Source: an uncultured Rhodospirillales bacterium
GTDB lineage: Bacteria > Pseudomonadota > Alphaproteobacteria > Rhodospirillales > Defluviicoccaceae
Assembly (NCBI GenBank): GCA_937127205.1
Contig: CAKZLS010000445.1
Coordinates: 1-7,481, forward strand
Reading direction: 5' to 3'
Length of the DNA stretch: 7,481 nt
The translations under genes were made by a program, and so were the position numbers. This document shows, piece after piece, positions 1-5,055 of this stretch; within the stretch, counting starts at the first letter, position 1; each line of letters opens with the position of its first letter. The notes below the pieces were generated by a model. It searched no databases, was not told where the DNA came from, and saw nothing but the letters and a program-made list of their open reading frames with translations.

Positions 1-1161
1 CAGGACGGTAACGATCGCCTCTATGGCGGCATCGACAACGATACCCTCGATGGCGGTTCCGGAAATGACTACCTTTCCGGCAGCAGCGGCAACGACAAGC
101 TCTACGGCCAGGACGGCAACGATTCGCTTCATGGCGGCTCGGGCAACGATACCCTTGATGGCGGCAACGGCGGTGATTATCTCTCTGGCGGCAGTGGCAA
201 CGACTACTTGGTCGGTGGTGCCAACGTACAAGGTGCCGATTACCACGACACCATTTACGGCGGCACGGGCAACGACACCTTGCATGGCGGAGACGACAAC
301 GACAGGCTTTACGGCCAGGACGGCAACGACCGCCTTTACGGTGGAATCGACAACGATACTCTCGATGGCGGCAACGGCGCCGACTACATGTCCGGAGGCA
401 GCGGCAACGACTCGATGATCGGCGGTGCCAATGTCCACGGTGCCGACGGCAATGATACCATGTACGGCGGGTCCGGTAACGACACGCTCCGTGGCGGAGA
501 CGACAACGACAGGCTTTACGGCCAGGACGGCAACGATTGGCTGTTTGGCGACATCGACAATGACACGCTCGATGGCGGCAACGGCGCCGACTACCTGTCC
601 GGAGGCAGCGGCAACGACTCGATGGTCGGTGGTGCCAACGTCCACGGTGCCGACGGCAACGATACCCTCTACGGCGGATCGGGTAACGATACGCTCCGTG
701 GTGGAGACGACAACGACCGGCTCTATGGCCAGAGCGGGAACGACCGGCTCTACGGCGGTATCGACAACGATACGCTCACGGGCGGTACGGGCCGGGATGT
801 GCTTGACGGCGGCGCCGGCTTCGACGTTTTCGATTATAACTCGGTTGGTGAATCAGCGCCTGGACTGTTCAATCGAGATTACATCGACAACTTCCAGGGT
901 GCGGGCTTCGCTGCGGGCGATCGCATCGATCTCTCGACCATCGATGCCAACACCACCTTTTTCGCGCCCGGCAATCAGGCGTTTACGTTTATCGGTACCA
1001 ACAACTTCACTGGCGCCGGACAGGTGCGTGTCACCAACTCTGGCGTTGACACCTTGATCCAGGTGAGTACCGACTTCGACTTTGCTCCCGAGATGGAAAT
1101 CGTCGTCGACGACGGTTTGTCCAATGCCTTCAGTTGGACGGCAACCGACTTCATCCTGTAA
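1..1161 (+). CDS. RTX calcium-binding secreted protein, C-terminal part (5' end outside the window)
   Basis: The frame is open from base 1 to the TAA at 1159-1161, giving the last 386 residues. Residues 1 to about 276 are nonapeptides of the RTX pattern G-x-G-N-D-x-L-x-G, about 28 copies, three of them lengthened by a six-residue insert (ANVQGA or ANVHGA). In this family such repeats bind calcium and fold as a beta-roll after export. Residues from about 277 on (DVFDYNS, DRIDLSTIDAN, QAFTFIG, AGQVRV) match the serralysin/M10-type C-terminal domain. The protein ends in DFIL, a short hydrophobic tail after an acidic residue, as is usual for type I secretion substrates. Export by an ABC/MFP/TolC channel is therefore inferred. 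No catalytic domain is visible, so the protein could be a protease, lipase, adhesin or S-layer-like protein; its activity lies upstream of the window. No secretion genes are adjacent. The gene converges on gap. Confidence 0.93.
   Translation, partial: QDGNDRLYGGIDNDTLDGGSGNDYLSGSSGNDKLYGQDGNDSLHGGSGNDTLDGGNGGDYLSGGSGNDYLVGGANVQGADYHDTIYGGTGNDTLHGGDDNDRLYGQDGNDRLYGGIDNDTLDGGNGADYMSGGSGNDSMIGGANVHGADGNDTMYGGSGNDTLRGGDDNDRLYGQDGNDWLFGDIDNDTLDGGNGADYLSGGSGNDSMVGGANVHGADGNDTLYGGSGNDTLRGGDDNDRLYGQSGNDRLYGGIDNDTLTGGTGRDVLDGGAGFDVFDYNSVGESAPGLFNRDYIDNFQGAGFAAGDRIDLSTIDANTTFFAPGNQAFTFIGTNNFTGAGQVRVTNSGVDTLIQVSTDFDFAPEMEIVVDDGLSNAFSWTATDFIL
217..837 (+). repeat. Two-level tandem repeat encoding the RTX region (207-base period)
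   Basis: A 69-residue (207-base) unit recurs at 208, 415 and 622, the last copy being partial. Each unit is a 33-residue block (an insert-bearing 15-mer plus two nonapeptides; 217-315, 424-522, 631-729) followed by a 36-residue block of four nonapeptides (316-423, 523-630, 730-837). The 36-residue block alone also occurs twice upstream, at 1-108 and 109-216. DNA identity is high: bases 285-329 and 492-536 are the same over 45 bases, which suggests recent duplication or gene conversion. This is a protein-coding repeat, not a CRISPR or mobile element. Confidence 0.9.
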
Positions 1162-1181
1162 TCCGGAGGAGTGACTATGCC

Positions 1182-1213
1182 AAGGGGTGGTGCTTCGGCG
1201 CCGCCCCTTTTTT
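1182..1213 (+). terminator. Intrinsic terminator of the RTX gene
   Basis: A 12-pair stem (1182-1193 with 1198-1209, including two G-U pairs) is closed by a C(UUCG)G tetraloop and runs into six T residues at 1208-1213. It starts 20 bases after the RTX stop codon. The UUCG loop and T tract make this a very strong Rho-independent terminator for the plus strand. Confidence 0.93.
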
Positions 1214-1272
1214 ATGCGTTCCCTCCAAGAATACCGCACGGTGCGGCGAATGCGGCGCTGCGCCGGGCACAC

Positions 1273-1305
1273 AAAAAAATGGGCGGGACCATTTGGCCCC
1301 GCCCA
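1273..1305 (-). terminator. Intrinsic terminator of gap
   Basis: Read on the minus strand, 1305-1295 pairs with 1290-1280 to give an 11-pair stem with an AAAT loop, followed by seven T residues (1279-1273). The 1288/1297 pair is G-U on the minus strand but A-C on the plus strand, so the hairpin is built to work for the minus-strand gene. It lies 27 bases past the gap stop codon. Confidence 0.93.
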
Positions 1306-1332
1306 CTTTATTCGTCACGACTGTGTTCGGGC

Positions 1333-2337
1333 TTAAAGGCCGGCCCACAAGGTCGCGGTGTCGGACATCCGGTTGGAGAAGCCCCACTCGTTGTCGTACC
1401 AGGCGAGGATACGCACCAGCGTACCGTCGATCACCGTGGTGCCGGAAGCGTCGAAGATGGAGCTGCGCCGGTCGTGGTTGAAGTCGATGGAAACCAGGGG
1501 CTCGTCGTTGTAACCCATGATCCCGTTCAGATGACCCTCGGCCGCGTCCTTCATCATCGCGTTGATTTCTTCCTTCGTGGTCGGCTTCGACGACACGAAC
1601 TTGAGATCGACAACCGAGACGTTCGGGGTCGGAACCCGCATGGCCGAACCGTCGAGCTTGCCGGCAAGCTCCGGCAGCACCAGGCCAACGGCCTTGGCCG
1701 CGCCGGTGCTGGTCGGGACCATCGACAGCGCCGCGCCACGCGCCCTGCGGAGGTCGGAGTGCAGGGTGTCCAGCACCGGTTGGTCACCGGTGTAAGCATG
1801 GATCGTGGTCATGTAGCCGCGCTCTACGCCGATCGCCTTGCTGAGCACGGAGACTGGCGGAGCGAGACAGTTGGTGGTGCACGATGCGTTAGAAACCACC
1901 TTGTGCTCTTTCGTCAGCGCGCCATTGTTGACGCCATACACGATGGTGGCATCGGCGCCGGCCGACGGAGCCGAAACGAGGACCTTGGACGCGCCGGCTT
2001 CGAGGTGCACCGCAGCCTTGTCGCGAGCCGAGAAAATACCGGTGCATTCCATGACCACGTCCACGCCAAGGTCGCCCCAAGGCAACTTGGTCGGATCGCG
2101 CTCGGCCAGCACCTGAATCTTCTGACCGTTCACGGTCATGCTGTTGTCGTCGGAAGAGACCTCTCCGGGGAAGGTCCCGTGGACCGAGTCGTAGTTAAGC
2201 AAATGCGCATTGGTTTTCACCGGGCCGAGGTCGTTTACAGCGACAAATTGGACGTCGTTGCGACCGGCTTCCGCTGCTGCCCGCAGGACCAACCGGCCGA
2301 TGCGGCCAAAACCATTAATACCTACCCGTACCGCCAT
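1333..2337 (-). CDS. gap: Type I glyceraldehyde-3-phosphate dehydrogenase
   Basis: GAPDH oxidises and phosphorylates glyceraldehyde 3-phosphate to 1,3-bisphosphoglycerate with NAD in the cytoplasm (glycolysis, reversible in gluconeogenesis). The 334-residue length is normal for the family. The N-terminal Rossmann signature GINGFGRIGR is at residues 6-15. The active-site segment SNASCTTNC places the nucleophile at Cys153, and the general base is His180 in the TTIHAYTGDQ segment. The substrate-loop motif DLRRARGAA and the C-terminal WYDNEWGFSNR are intact. The start is supported by AAGGAG (minus strand, 2350-2345) seven bases upstream of the ATG. The usual alphaproteobacterial partners tkt and pgk are not next to it: the gene sits alone between its own promoter and terminator. 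NAD preference is assumed from family membership and was not tested against the cofactor-binding residues in detail. Confidence 0.98.
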   Translation of the reverse strand: MAVRVGINGFGRIGRLVLRAAAEAGRNDVQFVAVNDLGPVKTNAHLLNYDSVHGTFPGEVSSDDNSMTVNGQKIQVLAERDPTKLPWGDLGVDVVMECTGIFSARDKAAVHLEAGASKVLVSAPSAGADATIVYGVNNGALTKEHKVVSNASCTTNCLAPPVSVLSKAIGVERGYMTTIHAYTGDQPVLDTLHSDLRRARGAALSMVPTSTGAAKAVGLVLPELAGKLDGSAMRVPTPNVSVVDLKFVSSKPTTKEEINAMMKDAAEGHLNGIMGYNDEPLVSIDFNHDRRSSIFDASGTTVIDGTLVRILAWYDNEWGFSNRMSDTATLWAGL

Positions 2338-2417
2338 TTGTTCTCTCCTTGGAATTGATGCGACGCCAGAACTTGCATCTCACGCTAATGAGTTGACCGT
2401 CGATTTTGATCAGACCA

Positions 2418-2445
2418 ACGCATGTAACCCCCATTTTGCGTGGGG
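2418..2445 (-). other. Alternative hairpins in the gap leader
   Basis: Within the inferred gap leader, CCCCA (2429-2433) can pair with TGGGG (2441-2445), and ACGCA (2418-2422) can pair with TGCGT (2437-2441). The two helices share position 2441 and interleave, so they cannot both form fully. No poly-T tract follows, so this is not an obvious attenuator. No known riboswitch was recognised here. Confidence 0.3.
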
Positions 2446-2470
2446 TGGCGTCTTATTTTATGAATGGCGC

Positions 2471-2499
2471 ACAATCGTCGGATTGGCATCCTGCGTCAA
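2471..2499 (-). promoter_or_regulatory. Candidate sigma-70 promoter of gap
   Basis: On the minus strand TTGACG (2499-2494) is followed after 17 bases by GATTGT (2476-2471). The -35 match is good and the -10 match is weak. Transcription would start near 2464, giving a leader of about 125 bases before gap. An A-rich stretch with two CGAAAAA copies lies directly upstream of the -35 and could act as an UP element. Confidence 0.5.
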
Positions 2500-2526
2500 C
2501 GGCTTTTTCGCGTTTTTCGACAGGAG

Positions 2527-2556
2527 TTGACGGCTTTACCGGGCCGCGCCTATGCT
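2527..2556 (+). promoter_or_regulatory. Sigma-70-type promoter of the DUF4164-zapA operon
   Basis: TTGACG (2527-2532) and TATGCT (2551-2556) are separated by 18 bases, which is a good housekeeping promoter for a GC-rich alphaproteobacterium. The start point would be near 2563, about 46 bases before the DUF4164 ATG. Confidence 0.6.
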
Positions 2557-2562
2557 CTCGGC

Positions 2563-2576
2563 CTTCCTTGAGGAAG
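2563..2576 (+). other. Short palindrome at the inferred operon start point
   Basis: CTTCCT and AGGAAG are perfect six-base arms around TG, forming a small hairpin (five pairs with a TTGA loop if a four-base loop is required). It coincides with the predicted transcription start, so it could be a 5' mRNA hairpin or an operator half-site pair. No T tract follows, so it is not a terminator. Confidence 0.3.
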
Positions 2577-2608
2577 CCAGGAATTGGTGAACAAAAACGG
2601 CGTCGCAC

Positions 2609-2839
2609 ATGGCAACGGATTTGGAGCAACGGATTGAGCGGCTGTCGAATGCCGTTGCTCGTTTAGAGAAAGCCGCAGTGGAGGCCTCGTCCAATGGGGG
2701 CGCTCAAGATGTCGAGCACCTTGCCAACGAATTGGCTGCGGTGAAAGACGAAAACAGGGTATTACGCAACGCCCACGAAGCGGTCATGGGTCGATTGGAT
2801 ACGACCATTGCCCGGCTTCGTGAGGTCCTCGGCGGTTAG
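2609..2839 (+). CDS. DUF4164 family small coiled-coil protein
   Basis: This is a 76-residue protein of unknown function, recognised by its size, its coiled-coil composition and its place just before zapA, where alphaproteobacteria carry DUF4164. Residues 1-27 (DLEQRIERLSNAVARLEKA) and about 34-74 (VEHLANELAAVKDENRVLR onward) have heptad-like spacing of hydrophobic residues with charged residues between, split by an SSNGG break near 27-31. There is no signal peptide or membrane segment, so it is expected to be cytosolic. No clear Shine-Dalgarno precedes the ATG. The stop is 25 bases before zapA, so co-transcription is likely. A link with cell division is inferred only from the neighbour. Confidence 0.85.
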   Translation: MATDLEQRIERLSNAVARLEKAAVEASSNGGAQDVEHLANELAAVKDENRVLRNAHEAVMGRLDTTIARLREVLGG

Positions 2840-2864
2840 ATGACATGGGGGGCGGGTAGATAGC

Positions 2865-3203
2865 ATGGGGCAAGTCTCGCTTAGCATAAACGGCCGACAA
2901 TATGATGTTCGCTGTGACGACGGTCAGGAATCACATTTGTACCAGCTCGCGGATTATGTGAACGCCAAGGTTGGCGATCTGGCGGGAAATGCCGGCCAGA
3001 TCGGAGAGGCGAGACTTTTGCTCATGGCAAGTCTCATGATTGCCGACGAACTGATGGAAGCGAGAGCGGGAGTGCAATCCGGAGAGCCGGGAGGCCAAGA
3101 GATGCTTCAAGTCCGCGATGCACAGAACGAAGCGGCGGCGGCCGATCTCGATGCGCTGGCGAGCCGTATAGAAGACATTGCGGAGCGTTTGAAACCCTCA
3201 TAG
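2865..3203 (+). CDS. zapA: Cell division protein ZapA
   Basis: ZapA binds FtsZ and cross-links its protofilaments, stabilising the Z-ring at midcell. The 112-residue product has the family's N-terminal globular head: INGRQYDVRCDDGQE at 8-22, then a helix (HLYQLADYVNAKVGDL) and the conserved EARLLLMASLMIADEL segment at 48-63. A charged, alanine-rich helix from about 85 to 110 is the expected dimer or tetramer coiled coil. Residues 65-80, rich in glycine and glutamate, look like a linker. The gene follows the DUF4164 gene by 25 bases. The stretch before its ATG contains a near-duplicate of its own start region (2837-2850 and 2857-2870). Downstream lies the 6S RNA gene, the same zapA-ssrS-fau order as in many proteobacteria. 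Confidence 0.95.
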   Translation: MGQVSLSINGRQYDVRCDDGQESHLYQLADYVNAKVGDLAGNAGQIGEARLLLMASLMIADELMEARAGVQSGEPGGQEMLQVRDAQNEAAAADLDALASRIEDIAERLKPS

Positions 3204-3206
3204 ATT
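3178..3206 (+). promoter_or_regulatory. Candidate promoter of the 6S RNA gene
   Basis: TTGCGG (3178-3183) and TAGATT (3201-3206) are 17 bases apart. The -10 element overlaps the zapA stop codon. The predicted start near 3213 agrees with the 5' end of the 6S fold found independently by pairing. Confidence 0.45.
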
Positions 3207-3210
3207 TGAT

Positions 3211-3372
3211 TGGGGGGTGCTGCGCGGTTCGACAGGCCTTATCATCCCTCGGGCCAACAGTGAACTCTAGGGAGCTGTCTCTATCGGATCCGTGGATCCG
3301 GTATGCGGCGCCCACCTGCTCTTGCAGGCCAGAGAGGAACACATGGTCATCGGCCAGCGTGGCACCGCCTTT
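3211..3372 (+). ncRNA. ssrS: 6S RNA
   Basis: 6S RNA mimics an open promoter and binds sigma-70 RNA polymerase, damping transcription when growth slows. The call rests on position (between zapA and the 5-formyl-THF cyclo-ligase gene) and on a hand-drawn fold. Bases 3216-3238 pair with 3345-3366 in a long, slightly interrupted closing stem of about 19-20 pairs. Bases 3270-3278 pair with 3305-3313, and 3282-3290 with 3295-3303, making the apical stem. Between the two stems is a large asymmetric bubble (3239-3269 and 3314-3344) whose 3' strand carries a small hairpin (3315-3319 with 3324-3328). Segments such as GGGCCAACAGTGAAC and GGGAGCTGTCTC are remembered as resembling alphaproteobacterial 6S sequences. 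The ends are uncertain by roughly 10 bases. No clear terminator follows, so read-through into the next gene is possible. Confidence 0.85.
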
Positions 3373-3466
3373 CCCGGGAGTCCGGTTCGAAGATTGAGCC
3401 GATCTCCATCACACTTCGTAAATTTCCACGCTGGTCGTTTGAGCCAGCCTCTTGGTTCGGATCCCC
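3373..3466. other. Spacer between the 6S RNA and the cyclo-ligase gene
   Basis: No gene is visible. Two inverted repeats occur: CGGTTC (3383-3388) with GAGCCG (3396-3401), and GCTGG (3430-3434) with CCAGC (3444-3448). Neither is followed by a T tract, so they are weak candidates for processing or pausing sites. No convincing promoter or Shine-Dalgarno was found here. Confidence 0.35.
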
Positions 3467-4057
3467 ATGACGACCATCGCGGAACAGAAAAAACAACTGC
3501 GCAAACGGATGCGTGCCATGCGTCTGGTCGCGGACCAGAAAGAGGGGCCGAATGTGGCGCGGGACATTATTGCGCCTTTCGTGGAAGCTTTGGATGAGCT
3601 GGGTGTTGCGCCTGGAACGGTGGTCGGCGGCTATTGGCCGATCGTAACCGAGGTCGATGATCGCCCGCTTCTTGCCCGTCTGGAGGAACGCGGCGCGATC
3701 TGCGCGCTGCCGGTGGTTGTGGCACCCGATGCCGAGCTGGAGTTCCGCAGATGGAGCGTTCTTGACGCTTTGGAACCCGGGCCGCTCGGAACGTCGCACC
3801 CGCCCTCGTCCGCTCCGGTGGTCACACCGCAGGTATTGCTGGTACCGTTGCTAGCCTTCGATGAAGACGGTTTCCGGTTGGGCCAAGGGGGCGGCTATTA
3901 CGACAGGACATTGGCGTCCATGCGGCGGAACGGACCGGTCGAAGCCGTGGGTGTGGGTTTTTCCGTGCAACGGACCGAACGGGTTCCGCGAGATGAAACC
4001 GATGAGCCGTTGGACTGGATCCTCACCGAAGGGTCGCTGAGGCGGGTTAAATCATGA
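3467..4057 (+). CDS. 5-formyltetrahydrofolate cyclo-ligase
   Basis: The enzyme converts 5-formyl-THF to 5,10-methenyl-THF using ATP, returning a storage or inhibitory folate to the one-carbon pool in the cytosol. The product is 196 residues, normal for the family. The basic N-terminal helix KKQLRKRMRAMR is at 8-19. GYWPIVTEVD (55-64) is the substrate-side segment. The signature LLAFDEDGFRLGQGGGYYDR (128-147) contains the glycine-rich nucleotide-binding loop. The ATG at 3467 is preferred because the conserved basic helix begins soon after it; an in-frame TTG at 3452 would add five residues. The stop overlaps the next gene by ATGA, so the two are translationally coupled. In E. coli this gene, fau (ygfA), is likewise co-transcribed with 6S RNA, and the same is inferred here. 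Confidence 0.95.
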   Translation: MTTIAEQKKQLRKRMRAMRLVADQKEGPNVARDIIAPFVEALDELGVAPGTVVGGYWPIVTEVDDRPLLARLEERGAICALPVVVAPDAELEFRRWSVLDALEPGPLGTSHPPSSAPVVTPQVLLVPLLAFDEDGFRLGQGGGYYDRTLASMRRNGPVEAVGVGFSVQRTERVPRDETDEPLDWILTEGSLRRVKS

Positions 4058-4866
4058 GGGTTCTCTGCTGCGGCGACGTGGTCGGCAAATCCGGACGTCA
4101 AGCCATCCTCAACCATATCCCGGACCTCCGCGAGCGTCTCGAGCTCGACTTCGTCGTGGTTAACGGCGAGAACGCGGCCCACGGGTTCGGCATTACCGAA
4201 GCCATGTGCCGGGCGTTCTACGATGTGGACGTGGATGTCATCACCACCGGCAATCACGTCTGGGACCGACGCGAAATCGTCGATCACATCGCTTCGGACG
4301 CGCGCTTGCTGCGTCCACTCAATTACCCCGAGGGCACCCCGGGGGCGGGGGTGAATACCTATGCCACCCGCGATGGCCGGCGGGTTATGGTGATGCAGGT
4401 GATGGGCCGGTTGTTCATGGACCCCCTCGACGATCCGTTCGCGGCCGCGCAGGTGGCGCTTCTCAACCATCGGCTGGGCCGGTCCGTGGACTGCATCATT
4501 GTCGACATTCATGCCGAGGCGACCAGCGAGAAGATGGCCATGGGCCACGTCCTCGACGGGCGGGTCTCGCTGGTGATGGGAACCCACAGCCACGTGCCCA
4601 CCGCCGACGCCCGGGTTCTGAGCGGGGGGACGGGTTACGTCACCGACATCGGGATGTGCGGCGACTATGACTCCGTGATCGGAATGAAGAAGGAGGAGGC
4701 GGCGGCCCGGTTCACCCGCAAGATTTCCAAGGGAAGACTGGAGCCGGCCGAAGGCGAAGCCACGCTCTGCGCTGTCTATCTCGAGACCGATGACGATACG
4801 GGATTGGCGCGCCGCGTCGCCCCCTTGCGAATCGGCGGCGACCTTTCTCCTCACTGGCCGGTTTAA
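4054..4866 (+). CDS. YmdB/TIGR00282-family metallophosphoesterase
   Basis: The 270-residue product is a binuclear-metal phosphoesterase. Characterised relatives (Bacillus YmdB) hydrolyse 2',3'-cyclic nucleotide monophosphates; the substrate here is not known. The metal-binding motifs are all present: GDVVGKSGR with Asp8, VNGENAAHG with Glu39 and Asn40, TGNHVWD with Asn67 and His68, DIHAEATSEK with His153, and GTHSHVPTAD with His178 and His180. There is no signal peptide or membrane segment. The ATG overlaps the upstream stop as ATGA, and a GAGG about 11 bases upstream can serve as ribosome binding site. The overlap with the folate enzyme gene argues for coupled expression, although no shared pathway is established. 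A 318-residue open frame on the opposite strand is a composition shadow. Confidence 0.94.
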   Translation: MRVLCCGDVVGKSGRQAILNHIPDLRERLELDFVVVNGENAAHGFGITEAMCRAFYDVDVDVITTGNHVWDRREIVDHIASDARLLRPLNYPEGTPGAGVNTYATRDGRRVMVMQVMGRLFMDPLDDPFAAAQVALLNHRLGRSVDCIIVDIHAEATSEKMAMGHVLDGRVSLVMGTHSHVPTADARVLSGGTGYVTDIGMCGDYDSVIGMKKEEAAARFTRKISKGRLEPAEGEATLCAVYLETDDDTGLARRVAPLRIGGDLSPHWPV

Positions 4867-4940
4867 CGGCGCGCGAATTCCGCCGATATCGGGCGCCCCA
4901 ATACGGCCACAGTGGCGCGATACTTGAGCTTAAGGCCTGT

Positions 4941-4959
4941 TTGATCGTCAGCCGATCAA
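4941..4959. repeat. Inverted repeat upstream of yebC
   Basis: TTGATCG (4941-4947) and CGATCAA (4953-4959) are perfect seven-base arms around a five-base spacer. It lies just upstream of the candidate yebC promoter and lacks a T tract, so an operator is more likely than a terminator. No regulator can be named from the sequence. Confidence 0.4.
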
Positions 4960-4964
4960 TTGAG

Positions 4965-4993
4965 GTCTTGTCTCGCGCTACATGTGGTATAAC
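4965..4993 (+). promoter_or_regulatory. Possible promoter region of yebC-ruvCAB
   Basis: TATAAC (4988-4993) is a good -10 element about 63 bases before the yebC ATG. The -35 is unclear: TTGAGG (4960-4965) is 22 bases away, TTGTCT (4968-4973) only 14, and the correctly spaced hexamer at 4965-4970 is a poor match. A promoter is expected because yebC follows the phosphoesterase gene by about 190 bases. No tight terminator was found after the phosphoesterase gene, only a weak hairpin (4881-4895) without a T tract. Confidence 0.35.
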
Positions 4994-5055
4994 AAAGTGG
5001 GTTAGTCCACGTTATCTTCGCCAAGTCACTTTTGAAGGAGTTCGGATCAGCACGA

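Noticed and set aside
1..837. CRISPR-like or satellite array
   Set aside because: The periodicity is nine codons with no unique spacers, and it translates as a clean RTX protein.
23..1057. Second open frame (23-418 and 425-1057) inside the RTX region
   Set aside because: It is a shifted reading of the same repeat, giving a threonine/alanine-rich low-complexity product. The RTX frame has clear family motifs.
853..1272. Minus-strand frame of 139 codons
   Set aside because: It overlaps the conserved RTX C-terminal domain and both terminators, and has no recognisable motif.
1171..2358. A 395-codon plus-strand open frame starting with a GTG after a GGAGGA
   Set aside because: It runs antisense through the whole of gap and starts inside the RTX terminator region. 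The product is arginine-, histidine- and valine-rich without any family signature. The good Shine-Dalgarno look is likely chance.
2587..2637. Small GTG open frame overlapping the DUF4164 start
   Set aside because: It has only 16 codons, is in a different frame and encodes nothing recognisable. Not enough to call a leader peptide.
3452..3466. TTG start for the folate cyclo-ligase, five residues earlier
   Set aside because: There is no better ribosome binding site, and the family's N-terminal helix is complete from the ATG at 3467.
3898..4854. Minus-strand frame of 318 codons
   Set aside because: It lies antisense to the intact metallophosphoesterase gene. It is a GC-rich composition shadow without conserved motifs.
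5032..5055. TTG start for yebC, eight residues earlier
   Set aside because: The family begins with MAGHS at the ATG at 5056, and the AAGGAG would fall inside the coding region.
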